Part shown: positions 54,081-64,000 of the stretch, in pieces
Layout: every line of letters begins with the position of its first letter
Numbering within the stretch: position 1 is the first letter of the stretch
Assembly (NCBI GenBank): GCA_003194525.1
Contig: NBIV01000251.1
Coordinates: forward strand, 61,480-125,479
DNA from: Gracilariopsis chorda
Lineage: Eukaryota; Rhodophyta; Florideophyceae; Gracilariales; Gracilariaceae
Reading direction: 5' to 3'
Length of the DNA stretch: 64,000 bases
Notes under the pieces: model-generated
Told to the model about the DNA's origin: nothing
Seen by the model: the letters and a program-made list of their open reading frames with translations, nothing else
The model's database searches: none
Translations under genes and position numbers: made by a program

Positions 54081-56461
54081 ATCTTACTTGCTTGTAGGTC
54101 ATGTAGCTGTAACTTTTCAAAGCCCTTCCTCGTATTATTCTTATTCATTAGTCATAAGTTCAACTATGCTTTTCATACCTGCATGTATCCTGATACTTTC
54201 TTGTTTGCTTGACATATATTCACTCAAAAGCGCCACCGATGTTCTTCATGGCTATAAAATGAAACATGGCATTTGATTTCACGTTTTCTATCATAGTACA
54301 TGCTTCAGCCTTGCTTTGTTGGTAGAATTTTTCACAAGATCATGTCTTGGAACTCAATTGTTTTCTTTGGGGTTTGACTGAAGTTGAGCATTCACAACGC
54401 ACATTGTCCGTGTCAATTGTTTATCGGAAACCATTCTTTGGGCCCAATCGCTAACAATTTGTGAAGTGATACAAAGACATGTGTAAGCTTCATTAAACTA
54501 TTTCTTTCAGACTGGATTTAGAACATGATCTTTATATTGTTTGATTGGGTGCAGGACCTGGAGAGGCAACGGGCGTACTTCAGAGAGCCCGTTTAGTAGA
54601 ACAAAAATACTCTGACAACATGTTCTAACAAGGCCGTTGCTTGCGGGGTGCGCAGAGGCAAGTTAACAAAGCTTGACTTGCAGAAAGTGGAAGCAGCTCT
54701 GGGCCAGTAGAGGTGAGAAAAAAACTCGTTCTGGTGATTGAGAAACTGAGCAGAATGCTTCTGCTTAGCAAAATACGGTTGCATTTCCGTCGGTGTTGAT
54801 ATCGCCACCGCCGGCGATACGCGGGCTGGGTTTGAAGTGATTCCGTTCATTCGCCAGAAAGAAATTGACTTTAACAAAACTACGCTTGCCTTCCTCTAGA
54901 TCCAACGGATGGGTAATGCGTATAATCTTACTTTTTCGTTCCAAAACCAGCACACGTAGATACATTGTTTTTACGTCAAAATTCTTTGAAGGAATATTGC
55001 ACGAGCTTTACATTACCTCAATTAAGAATAATTCCCTAGCTTGAATGGTAGAATCATCTTACAAGAACATAAGACGAGTAGAGCCGCGAGGGGAGCATAG
55101 GACATAAATGATACATATCAAGAATTTCACGGTCATATGCTTGTGCAGTTCCTCGAATGAATGATTCACTTCGACCAACGGACAATAGTCTGCAAAGATG
55201 TGGTTACTTACGGTTCTTCCAGAACCTTCAAAAAGTTATCAAGTGCTATACCGTCATAATACTACGAGTATCCAAAAGGCAAGGGGCGGTGGTCTGTCAG
55301 TTTAGCAAAACATCACAGTTTGCGAGAGCAAATGCAGACAAGCTATTCCGCATATGTGCATGTGATTTCAAAGAACAAGAAACAGAGACGGTAGTATGGT
55401 TTACCCTTGGTACACCAGAACAGCGTTTTCTCTGCGGCAGTACGGACCAAAAAAGCACTAAAAACCATAGAGAGGGAGTATCGGATGGGACTTGAAGGGT
55501 TTGCTGACGGGGTGCACCGCTCTTGCGAAAAGGAAAGATTGGTGAAAGAGTATCATTTCAAGAAGAAAATAGACCATGGATAACCTGGAAACGGAGGCTT
55601 TTATGCAATGCGCTGAAGTGCACAGATCGGCTTCATATGCGGTAAGGTCAGTGATGCATCTTTTCCTTCATTGATGAAAGGAAAAGCTTGGTCCATACTG
55701 GGGTAAGGGATCATCATGTTCATGGGCCCAAGCGAGCTCTACAAGTTAGGGCACACGACTTCCGTCGTGGAGTGTTGACCTTACGTCAAAGGCAATCCAA
55801 ATTGATCAGCGATTGAATATAGTTCGGGAAAGTTAACTTTCAGATCAGAGGCGCGCTCCGACGGAGACCAAAATAACTGTTATGAGTCGTGAGTATGTAC
55901 CTAGCGCTCACAGAAAAGAGGCGGAGAATAGGTACGAAGGATCCCGCAGATGCTTCTGGGTACGAAGTTGCACCACAATGTAAGAGAAGCTCCTCTGCGT
56001 CACTTTCAGGAAACCAAACCGGCAAGCGCAAGTGATGGGAAAAGGATGCTTTATCTACTCTGGAAAGTCATCGCAATACAGAGACAGAAGCTTTTTGCTA
56101 CAAGTACGCAAATCAGATGTTTCAAAGCTAAGCTAGAAAGATGCGGGCCGTTCATTAAAACCAGTCTCTGATAGTACTTCTACCCAGTTTCAAGCTCGCC
56201 GTTCTCTCCTGCGCCAAGGTCCATCTGCATCAAACCTTCCCTGCTCTGCTTCCAAATGTGATCACGTACACACCGAACTCTCCATCACAAAACCACAGGC
56301 TTACTCTTCTTGATTTCGATAACGTCGCCGATCATCATTGGTGTGTACGGAAGCACGCACACGTGCTTCAACAATATTGAACTGTACAAGTGAGATAAAG
56401 TTATTTATCATTGCGGTAGACTATTTGAGTTGGAGTTTGGATTGGAAGCGGCCATGTCAAA
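54081..56461. other. Interval with no recognised gene
   Basis: Short frames only; AT-rich; no repeat or domain recognised. Confidence 0.45.
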
Positions 56462-56992
56462 TTGGGTTTCAAATCGGGCGATTTCGGAGCGCGATTGTCC
56501 TGTGCTGGGTGCGTGAGCCTATCAAACACCCGCTGCGCAGGTGAGCTGTGTGACCCAAACGGTTTAACCGCGTTTCGATTCGACACTGCTAAGAGCGCCT
56601 TCCAGAACGCGTCTGCGCCGCACACGCTGTGGCGGACATGTCCGCCATGTCGCCCCCGTCGGCCACTGGCGTCTGAGACACCCGCCACCTCGTCGAAGCG
56701 CAACAGCGCCATCCGTGCTTCGTCGCATAGCATTCAAAGGATACTCTCGAGCGCAACATGGCCTCGACAAGCAATACAACCACCACATCATCCTCCCAAC
56801 AACAGCTTCTTCAAGCTATGCGCACCATTCCAAACTCAGGTCGATGCATATTGTCACCATGCGCGCCATAGTTTGCAGCGCTGCGATCTTCTTCTGAATG
56901 TCATTGACGACGAAGCGACGCTTTGGCGTCAAGCCATTCAAATGGCTGGTTTGCAATCTCAGGCCATTGATTCTACGTTTACGGATGCTTAG
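56462..56992 (+). CDS. Hypothetical protein, uncertain
   Basis: A 176-codon frame. The first 100 residues look like random GC-rich coding. The last 60 (QTQVDAYCHHARHSLQRCDL, IDDEATLWRQAIQMAGLQSQ) have protein-like codon use and a predicted helical character. A second frame over the middle starts MASTSNTTTTSSSQQQLLQA at 56757 and may be the true N-terminus, joined by a frameshift or short intron. Family not recognised. Confidence 0.3.
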   Translation: MGFKSGDFGARLSCAGCVSLSNTRCAGELCDPNGLTAFRFDTAKSAFQNASAPHTLWRTCPPCRPRRPLASETPATSSKRNSAIRASSHSIQRILSSATWPRQAIQPPHHPPNNSFFKLCAPFQTQVDAYCHHARHSLQRCDLLLNVIDDEATLWRQAIQMAGLQSQAIDSTFTDA

Positions 56993-59392
56993 TGCTCTCA
57001 TTGTGCATGATCTTGTGCGACAGCCTTCTGAAAAGACTCAGCTTGTTTCCCGGATCGATAGCTTGATTCACTAACTTGAACGCTACGCAGATGTTTGCTC
57101 GTGTCTATGCTTGTGACATGTTTCACGTTATGATTGAGCTGCATGGAAACGGCTCGCCGCACTACCTTCAATACCCGTCAGCATCTTCCCAAGTCCCCTT
57201 CGCGCACTTTGAAACATCTTCAGTTCGGCTCGTTCAACAATTCCACCTTGTGACACTGCTGTATCTTCCAGTCATGTCGTGCTGCATCCTCCTTGCCAGT
57301 TAGCTGCTTGTGCAACGTCAGCTATTCTATCAACTCATATGCTTGCGGCCTGACATGCCCTTGCGCTTGCGCCACACTGGCGTGCAACTTCGTGGTAATC
57401 TGTTCCCACAACCTTGCTTTCCGCCCGTGACGAACTGTCACACTACTCTTGCTTGTGCTCGGGAGAGCGGTTAAAGGGCTAATTGGTTACCTTTAGTAAT
57501 AACGCAAACCTGGCGCAGCATCACTCATGATAGCTTACTTAATCACTGGATCTATGTTTTGTGTTTCAATTATCCAACAAACAAGACACACCGAGGAAAC
57601 GATTTGGCTCGGTCGACCATTCAGCTTTGCATTTGCACGCGTTTCAAAACTGTTTTCACTTCGTCTTACTACTTGCCTAGGTCGTTTCTTTCTATATGAG
57701 ATCTGTTTGTCCGGGCTCATGCGAATCCTTGCGGTTTTGGTACGAACTTGCGCTCTCGATATCGTTCATACTGCTGCTCCCCGTAACCTTCCACCAAAGC
57801 GTGTACGTTTTGGCTTTCCTTTTCACGGTCAGTCCTTCAATAGAATATGGTTTCTGTGGCTTGACGAAGAGTTTCAAGTTCGGTGAGCGCCTGTCATCAC
57901 TGGTTTGGGTTCCATTCTTTCGTCTCTCAGAGTGAAGGGCGACCGTCTGCCTTTTCGATTACGTTCTTGCACTTGGCCCTTTGAAGTTTTGAGCGCCGGT
58001 GTATATACGTCCTTGTGGTTTTGGAGCAGTTCAGGCATCACAGCTTGAGGTATTCTGTCTCGTGCGCGCTAATACCCGATTCAGCGTTGGTGAATAGTTA
58101 TTGGTGCTTAACTTTACCATTCTCTCAGATTTTTTGTTATCAAGATCCGGAATGTTGTTCAACTGGAGAATGCACCGACGAAATTGTTTAATTAAGCGAA
58201 ACCGTGCCACCTACTATCCGATGGGTATATCAAGACTTTCCCCTCTGAGAAAGGATGGATGCAATGTTGATCAATTCCGGCCATTTCCTCTTGTCTTTAG
58301 AAGGTAAGCGTCGACCAAACAACATGGTTTTTATTTGGCATGGAGGACGCTTTGGAGCCTTCGTATGCCTATTGGCTCTTCCTCGTTGTGGTTGGGAGTT
58401 GAGGCCATGTGACATCGGGGTCTGAAAATGTCTTTTCATCTTGAGGCAATGTGCTTGCTGTATGGAGTGAAATCGGGATTATCTACGAAGTAAACTTTCT
58501 CTCTAAAACCTTTCTTATTCATATACTTGAGAATGCGTTCCATGGTTTTGTGCAGTTAGTTCCTGACTAATTGCTTCATCTGTTCTTGAGGAGAGGGAGG
58601 AACGCAAACTTCTGTTTGGCTGGAAGGAGAGAAGCGAACGTCACGTCGAAGATTGGGTAAAAAAAAACCAAGTTGCAGCCGACTACCACACGCGGAACGA
58701 ATACAGTGAGATATATGACGCGCGCGAAGCTTTCTTCGATTCCCGACGTGTTCAACCCTCATCTCCCGAATGATGAGCTTACTTTTTGGGAACTATTTCA
58801 CGGGGCATTAGTACTCTCAGAACTCTCCTCGGAAGCGTCGGAGAAAAAGAGAGCAATTAACGCACCGTTCTCGATTCATGACCAGCAAGAACGTCCGGGA
58901 TTCTCGTATGTTATCTCGCGCGGGTTATGATTACCGTTTGTTTTGCTCGTTTCTGCCGTTTTTTCTTCATATGTCATGCGTTTTCTATGCGGAGATTGAC
59001 GTCGAAAGAGGAGATGAACTACCAATGGTGCCACTGACACATTCAGCACGAGAGAATGCACTTTTGTCAATATGTGTTGCGCTGAATTGTGCTATGATTT
59101 ATCCAAGGTGAGCACTAAACCTCTCCATTCTGTCAGATTTGTGTATAAAAGCGGACTAGATACGACCCTTCCCCTTGAACTCAAAGGCAGTTCAGCAGTT
59201 GTGAAAGGGCAAGTGTTTTCCCCACGGAATCTCTCGAAACTAGTGACTGCATCTTCTCGTCAAAGTTGCATTTGTGTTGTCCCTAACATATTGCCCTTTC
59301 GCACCTGTCAAACTCGAGGAGGACTTTGGAATCATCGCAAACAAGAATCTTGCGTTCATTTTCTTTTTCATTTATACATTGGTTTACATATA
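56993..59392. other. Interval with no recognised gene
   Basis: Contains a 119-codon plus-strand frame (57527-57886) and others without recognisable similarity. The last part should hold the promoter of the gene starting at 59393. Confidence 0.4.
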
Positions 59393-62069
59393 ATGAGCGG
59401 AGATCAACCACTTCGTCAACCTGCATGGGCACCGGGATTTCCGAACGTTATTCCCAGTGTTGGTACTCAAGGAAGACTACCCAGGCATGTTGGTAACCCG
59501 TTCTACACGCAGATCCCCCCCTCCGTTACCGCTGGCATTCTAAGCACGCCGATGAATGCGGTTACTCCTGCGGATCGCGTTCACCTACCTTTTAACGAAA
59601 GTCAGAGCTACGAAACCAGGCCGGAGCTGTTCGGACTAGGATGGGCTTCTGCAGGGCCGAGTCCGACAAAGGAAGCCGTCGTATTACCCGGCACAAGCGG
59701 TGTTCTGGATGGAGCTCAATTTGTTAGGGATGAGTCTGGTGCACTTCGAAAGCCAACAGCAAATGGCTTGGTGCAAAGATTTGACCAGGCGCAACAGAAG
59801 AATCTGGGATCATCGGCCGTTGCGCCGCAACAGAATTGCCCACCGCACATCTCCACCTCTGCGTTGAACGCGATGAGTGCTCTGGCACATGGAGCATTTT
59901 CAATTGGGCCTCAGGACATTGGCGGATTATTGGGGATCGCTCAAGCCGCTCAAGACAACACTGTATTTAATACAGGTCCTGGCGTCCAACGCTTGCCTGC
60001 CGTAGGCAATGTGAATGCCCCCGCCCTGGAATCTCTTGAAAACCCCGTTGGAAGCGCTGCCGGGAACATTAGGGCTGATCTGGTCGAAGGTGAGCCCATC
60101 GCTGCCGGAGGGATCGAGAGGGCTGCGACGCAAGGGGAAGATGTGCAACCCACTGCAGGTATTGGGTTTGAGGCGGCGCAAGCATGGGAACATTTGCTGG
60201 CTGTCAACGCTGATGAAGTCGCGTTACAGAACCCGGGTGGTGCCGCCGGGCAGTACGACGCACCTTTGCCATATCAAGGGTTTGTGAATGCGGGAGGAGC
60301 CAAGGCGACCGTGGTCAACACTAGCGCACGTGAGGCAGGCGGCGTTCACTATGCTCACCAAGACATGCTGCACGATAACTTGCGAGTGGCTTTGGCTGAA
60401 GCAAACGTGTCGCGGCCCATGGTCATTGATGCTGGCGGGAAGGCGACCCCAGCCGAGGCCGGCGGGACGTGCCCCAGGCCACTAGGTATTGGAACATCGC
60501 CTACAGATCCAAACTCATCGGCAGTTGGCGGCTCCTCTCTTGCCGGCACGCCGAGCTCACAGGTGGAAGAGGGGCATGGGACACCGTCGAAAGGGCAGGC
60601 CGGGCCAAGTTCGAGCGCGAGGAAGGCGCGCAGGGTGGACGGTGGAATCTCGAAGGCCGGCGGGACTGGACGGCGCCAAGAAAAGCGGAAGCCAAGAACT
60701 TATTCGCAAGCCGTGCCAAGTCAGCACTGTCACATATGCTCCCGCCGGCCGACGACGAATGCTCCCCATATGGTGTGCGGCAATCTACTGCAAAGCCGGT
60801 GCCGGAAGACCATCTGCACAAAGTGCTTCGAGAGGTATAACTGGACCTCGAAGGAGCTAGGAACGCAGAAGCTGGGACGTGGGTTTGCACCCACTGTCGC
60901 GGAGAATGCCCAGCTCGAGCACAGTGCGTGATCTACAACAGGACGTCGGACCGGCGGCGCATGAAGCTGATCAACCATCGGAAGAAGAGGGGAGCTGGGA
61001 ATGGTGGAGCAGAAGGTGGAAAGATGTTGCCGGTGGCGGGATCAGACCAAGGCCCGGATAATGGAGTTGTTGTTGGCAGCGCAGGGCCCGCACGCTTGGC
61101 GAGCCCCACTCCCGCTTTGTCTGTCGGCTCGACAGCGGTTGAGGCCACGGGCAGCGGGCATGTCGTGGCGGGTGGCAGCAGGAAGGCGGGAAGCTCCAAA
61201 AACGAATTGGTGTGGACGCTGGGGGGTGAACGGTAGTGTTGGGAAGAGCTTGGGGCCGGGAAGAACGAAGGCAAGATACGCAAGGGCGGGCGGAAGGGCG
61301 GTAGCTCAAGCAAAGTGGTTCTGGCGCGAACCAGACAGGAATTCATTCGGCAGATGAAGATGCACAGTGGGGACCTGCAAGAAATGGTTCGACACGGTGG
61401 TGCGGTCCCCCAGCCATCTGACGAAGAAGGTGCAGCATTACCGCTTGGGGATAGTGGTGTTGATGGCGGCGCCGAGACAGAACGCGCAGAGAGGTCGCGG
61501 TTGGAAGAGCAGGTGCAGAATGGTGATGAAGCAGCGGAAGATGGGGTGGAAAGAAAGAGCCTAGGTGGTTTGGATGGCAGCGGCCTTGTGGCGGAAAAGT
61601 TTGATGGGGAAGCGGAAGCGGCCAAGGACGGAGTGCTGGAGGCTCTCGAGCGACTTGTTAGAGAGGCTGAAAGCGGTGAGGTTGGCCATGGCGGAGCTAT
61701 AGGAGACTCGCTTGATATTTTGAGCGGGACCGGTGAGCCGGACAAGATCTGTCGGCAATGGTGAGAAGCCTAGCTGGGGAGGGGGGCGATGGAGCGGATG
61801 ATGGGTGGAATCTTGACAGGTGGTTGATCAATACCGCGCTGGCAGGAGCAGATGGTAGCGGGGAGCGCGGCGGGGATGGGGGTTTGGCGGAGGAGCAGAC
61901 GCGGGCAGCTGGCGTTGCGGAGCACTACAACGTCGTTGGCGGCGGGGTGGAGGAGTGGTTCGGTGTCGGTGACGGACGCGAAACGGGCAACTGGGACGGC
62001 GTCGACGCCGAGGGCGTTGACCCCAATGACGTGGCCGCGCTGCTGCACTCGACAGATCCTTTGGTTTGA
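59393..62069 (+). pseudogene. zf-4CXXC_R1 (CDCA7-type) zinc-finger gene, frameshifted
   Basis: The likely start is ATG 59393 (MSGDQPLRQPAWAPGFPN); the open frame upstream is unlike protein. About 440 residues of Gly/Ala/Pro-rich sequence precede a cysteine domain: CHIC at about 60728, CGNLLQSRC, then CTKCFERYNW. The frame then loses the domain, but the -1 frame from about 60850 reads TWVCTHCRGECPARAQC, the second half of the same domain (W-C-x2-CRG-x-C), followed by a basic stretch (TSDRRRMKLINHRKKRG). A one-base loss near 60848-60852 explains this. Downstream, the same frame is stopped at 61234-61236 and continues acidic to 61764, with a last piece in a third frame to 62069. CDCA7-type fingers bind chromatin/DNA and are nuclear. 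Either a pseudogene or an error-rich sequence. Confidence 0.72.
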
Positions 62070-62810
62070 TCGCTCGCGATGTGTCTTATCACATTTTCTT
62101 GTGAAGAATGTAAAGCTATTAGTTGTACCGCACGGTCACGTGGACAGCGTGATCAGCAGTTCGGACTGGCGGGGCGTGTTGCGACGCCACAAGTGTCCTG
62201 ACGCTGGTGGACGCTTTTTCGTGCGTCTGCGAGATGCGCCGTGTGACGACTGAGCTAAAGGAAGTGCCACAGCCAGGACAACCGAAGGGGCGGATACGGC
62301 TGTACTTATAGCGAGTTCCCACACGCCGCGATGAGCTGCGGCGTACCCTACGTTATACCCGGCTACAGCGGCGAGCACACCACAACCCGCGGCGCTGGCG
62401 TCTGAAATGCGAGCTGGTTCGCTGAAGAACAGACTGCCCATTTGACGATCTGTATAGATAGTGCACCGAACAAGTTGTCCTTTGACGATAAAATCGATCC
62501 ATGGCCAAGGTTACAGATGCGGAGGGAGAATCATCAGATACCTCAAAGGAATTACTCAGCGAAGTGAGGGGATGGACACTTTGAGAACTAATTGAAGATA
62601 CACCCAGTAGGTGTTGACCAAGTGGGTCGAACACAACACCTCACTTGAAACTGTTATTTAACTTGCTTTACATTGTTCATCAATAAGAAACATCTATGCA
62701 CACACCTTAGGAGAAGTCGTCTCTAAGGGAAACTGTCACAGCTCATAACAGAATGCAGTTGAGTTCCACTCTTACCGAAAATCTGGGATCTTCAAACAAC
62801 GCCGCCACGC
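62070..62810. other. Spacer between the zinc-finger and spondin genes
   Basis: GC-rich to about 62450, then AT-rich. Frames on both strands without recognisable family. Confidence 0.4.
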
Positions 62811-63489
62811 TCACTTGATTTTCTGGATCAAGAAGCGGCCCACAATACGGCCCTGGAATCGATCAGTCTCGTCTTCCACCAATGGCGCAATGTTCTTCTG
62901 CGGCTCTGTCGGCATGTCAAGCGAAGCGTCCACAGGGCTTGTGAACTCGCGTCCGTCGTCAGTGCCCGCGTCATACGCAATCATAGTTCCGGAGTCGCGA
63001 GTAATGAACTTTCCGTCGCGAACCATATTCCTGTTATTGATCTGCACAATCCAGTCAGGTGACGGGGCAATCATTCCTAACATCGTAATGAACGGGTGCG
63101 CACAGTCAACCGTGTAAAACAGTGTGGTGGACTTTCCGGGCATCGTCGGTCCCTTGGCAGACGCCACGCTCCGTACTCCGCGACGCTGTCTGCGCAGGTT
63201 CTTGGCCAGAGCCACGAATCGTCCGTTCTGACCTGTTCTCGGCGATCTGCTCCACTTGCGGAGAGGCGAAGCCGCGGTATGGTCAAGAAGGAGATACGGT
63301 TGGAGTGAGAAGCACCAGCCAACGGGGAGAACACCAAGCCATTGTCCGGGATGAGCTTACCAAAGTTCGCCGGAGTCAACAAATTCCGAAACGTGACTTT
63401 GTAGATGGCTTTGCCTCTACAACGTCTTTCAGCTGCAACCGCTTGGAACAGAGCGAGGAGAGCAAGAAGGCGGTTACTTGACGAATCAT
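62811..63489 (-). pseudogene. Secreted spondin-N domain protein, several frameshifts
   Basis: Minus strand. MIRQVTAFLL at 63489 followed, in another frame, by LALLALFQAVAAERRC gives a signal peptide with an AVAA cleavage region. Then KAIYKVTFRNLLTPANFG and VFSPLAGASHSN, the hallmark N-terminal block of Spondin_N. Further frame changes give YLLLDHTAASP, VEQIAEN and RFVALAKNLRRQ. The last 134 codons are intact: ITMLGMIAPSPDWIVQINN and MIAYDAGTDDGREFTSPVD match the conserved PSPDW and DAGTDxG motifs. About 226 codons in all, the size of a stand-alone spondin domain; no other domain follows. Four or more single-base shifts lie within about 300 bp. Confidence 0.75.
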
Positions 63490-64000
63490 GATGAGAGTTG
63501 AGGTTTGGGCGGAGTGTTGCGAAGTGAATAGAGATCGGTGAGGGTATGTGTTTGAGTGGATGCTCGTATCATATCTCGCAAGTGGGGGAGGTCATCTTGC
63601 GCTTAAGTAGCGTCGGCGGTGTTGGCGCCAATGGGGAGAAGGACGCCCCGAAGATTCAGAAAGGGTTGCCGTGCTGGCGTTCGTTGCTCGCACTGGATGT
63701 GCATTCCGACGATTGCCTTTCTATGGACTATGAGTGCTGACATGCACAGCCACGCGACAACAGGGACCACGCGGGGTGAGGACCGCTTTGGCGATTTCTA
63801 CCAAGAAATCGGTGAGGCGATGATCGTGTTCGCTGTACAACGTGTGCATGATTTCGCGCCTGTTCGCGCTGCCACGTATCCAAAGTTCTCTGAAAACATT
63901 AAAGGAGCGACGAAATGGCAGGTTGGAGACGTGACACTGTCCTCTTGTCGTGAAGCTAACAGAAAGGTTGTCCACAGTAAAGTATTGAGGCAGGGGCCGG
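63490..64000. other. Window end, nothing recognised
   Basis: Contains the presumed upstream region of the spondin gene and short frames (for example minus 63721-63975) with no known similarity. Confidence 0.4.

Noticed and set aside
59072-59392. Upstream extension of the zinc-finger frame
   Set aside because: Residues before MSGDQ are Cys/Phe/His-rich without pattern and cover the likely promoter and leader.
63721-63975. 84-codon minus-strand frame near the window end
   Set aside because: No recognisable similarity and no context to support it.

Overview
The window is nuclear DNA of a eukaryote. It carries ubiquilin/Dsk2, ALIX/Bro1 and a CDCA7-type zinc finger, TATA boxes, possible short GT-AG introns, and nested Ty3/gypsy chromoviruses with no bacterial-style operons. 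Intron-poor genes in small islands, separated by LTR-retrotransposon nests, suggest a red alga of the Chondrus type. That assignment is an inference from layout, not from a marker gene.

Layout. 1-3.7 kb is a gene island: the C-terminal part of a ubiquilin (+) convergent with a complete ALIX-like BRO1 protein (-). 3.7-9 kb is mostly empty, with one possible exon. 9.0-11.3 kb holds two small TATA-driven transcription units and a strongly structured RNA-like element; the same block recurs at 52.2-54.1 kb. 13.9-47.1 kb is a retrotransposon nest. An old plus-strand element, here called E3, runs in pieces from protease (14.2 kb) to LTR (47.1 kb). It is broken by three minus-strand solo LTRs (26.1-27.0, 27.3-28.1, and 29.95-30.7 plus 41.3-41.4 kb), by the nearly complete plus-strand element E1 (14503-25934) and by the minus-strand element E2 (30719-41300), which itself carries a 530-bp MITE. 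48.4-49.15 kb is a pair of MITE-like units with a perfect palindrome. 49.6-50.2 kb is a tyrosine-recombinase relic. 59.4-62.1 kb is a frameshifted zf-4CXXC_R1 gene and 62.8-63.5 kb a frameshifted secreted spondin-domain gene.

How the parts work together. E1 and E2 have the chromovirus order gag (zinc knuckle), protease, RT, RNase H, integrase, long low-complexity tether, chromodomain. Between the chromodomain and the 3' LTR, on the opposite strand, lies an extra gene of about 540-600 codons that converges on pol. It is present in E1, in E2 and, strongly diverged, in E3. I recognise no known family in it, and it is the best candidate here for an undescribed system. The host genes concern ubiquitin delivery (ubiquilin), ESCRT/endosomal sorting (ALIX), chromatin (CDCA7-type finger) and the cell surface (spondin). 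Nothing suggests they form one pathway.
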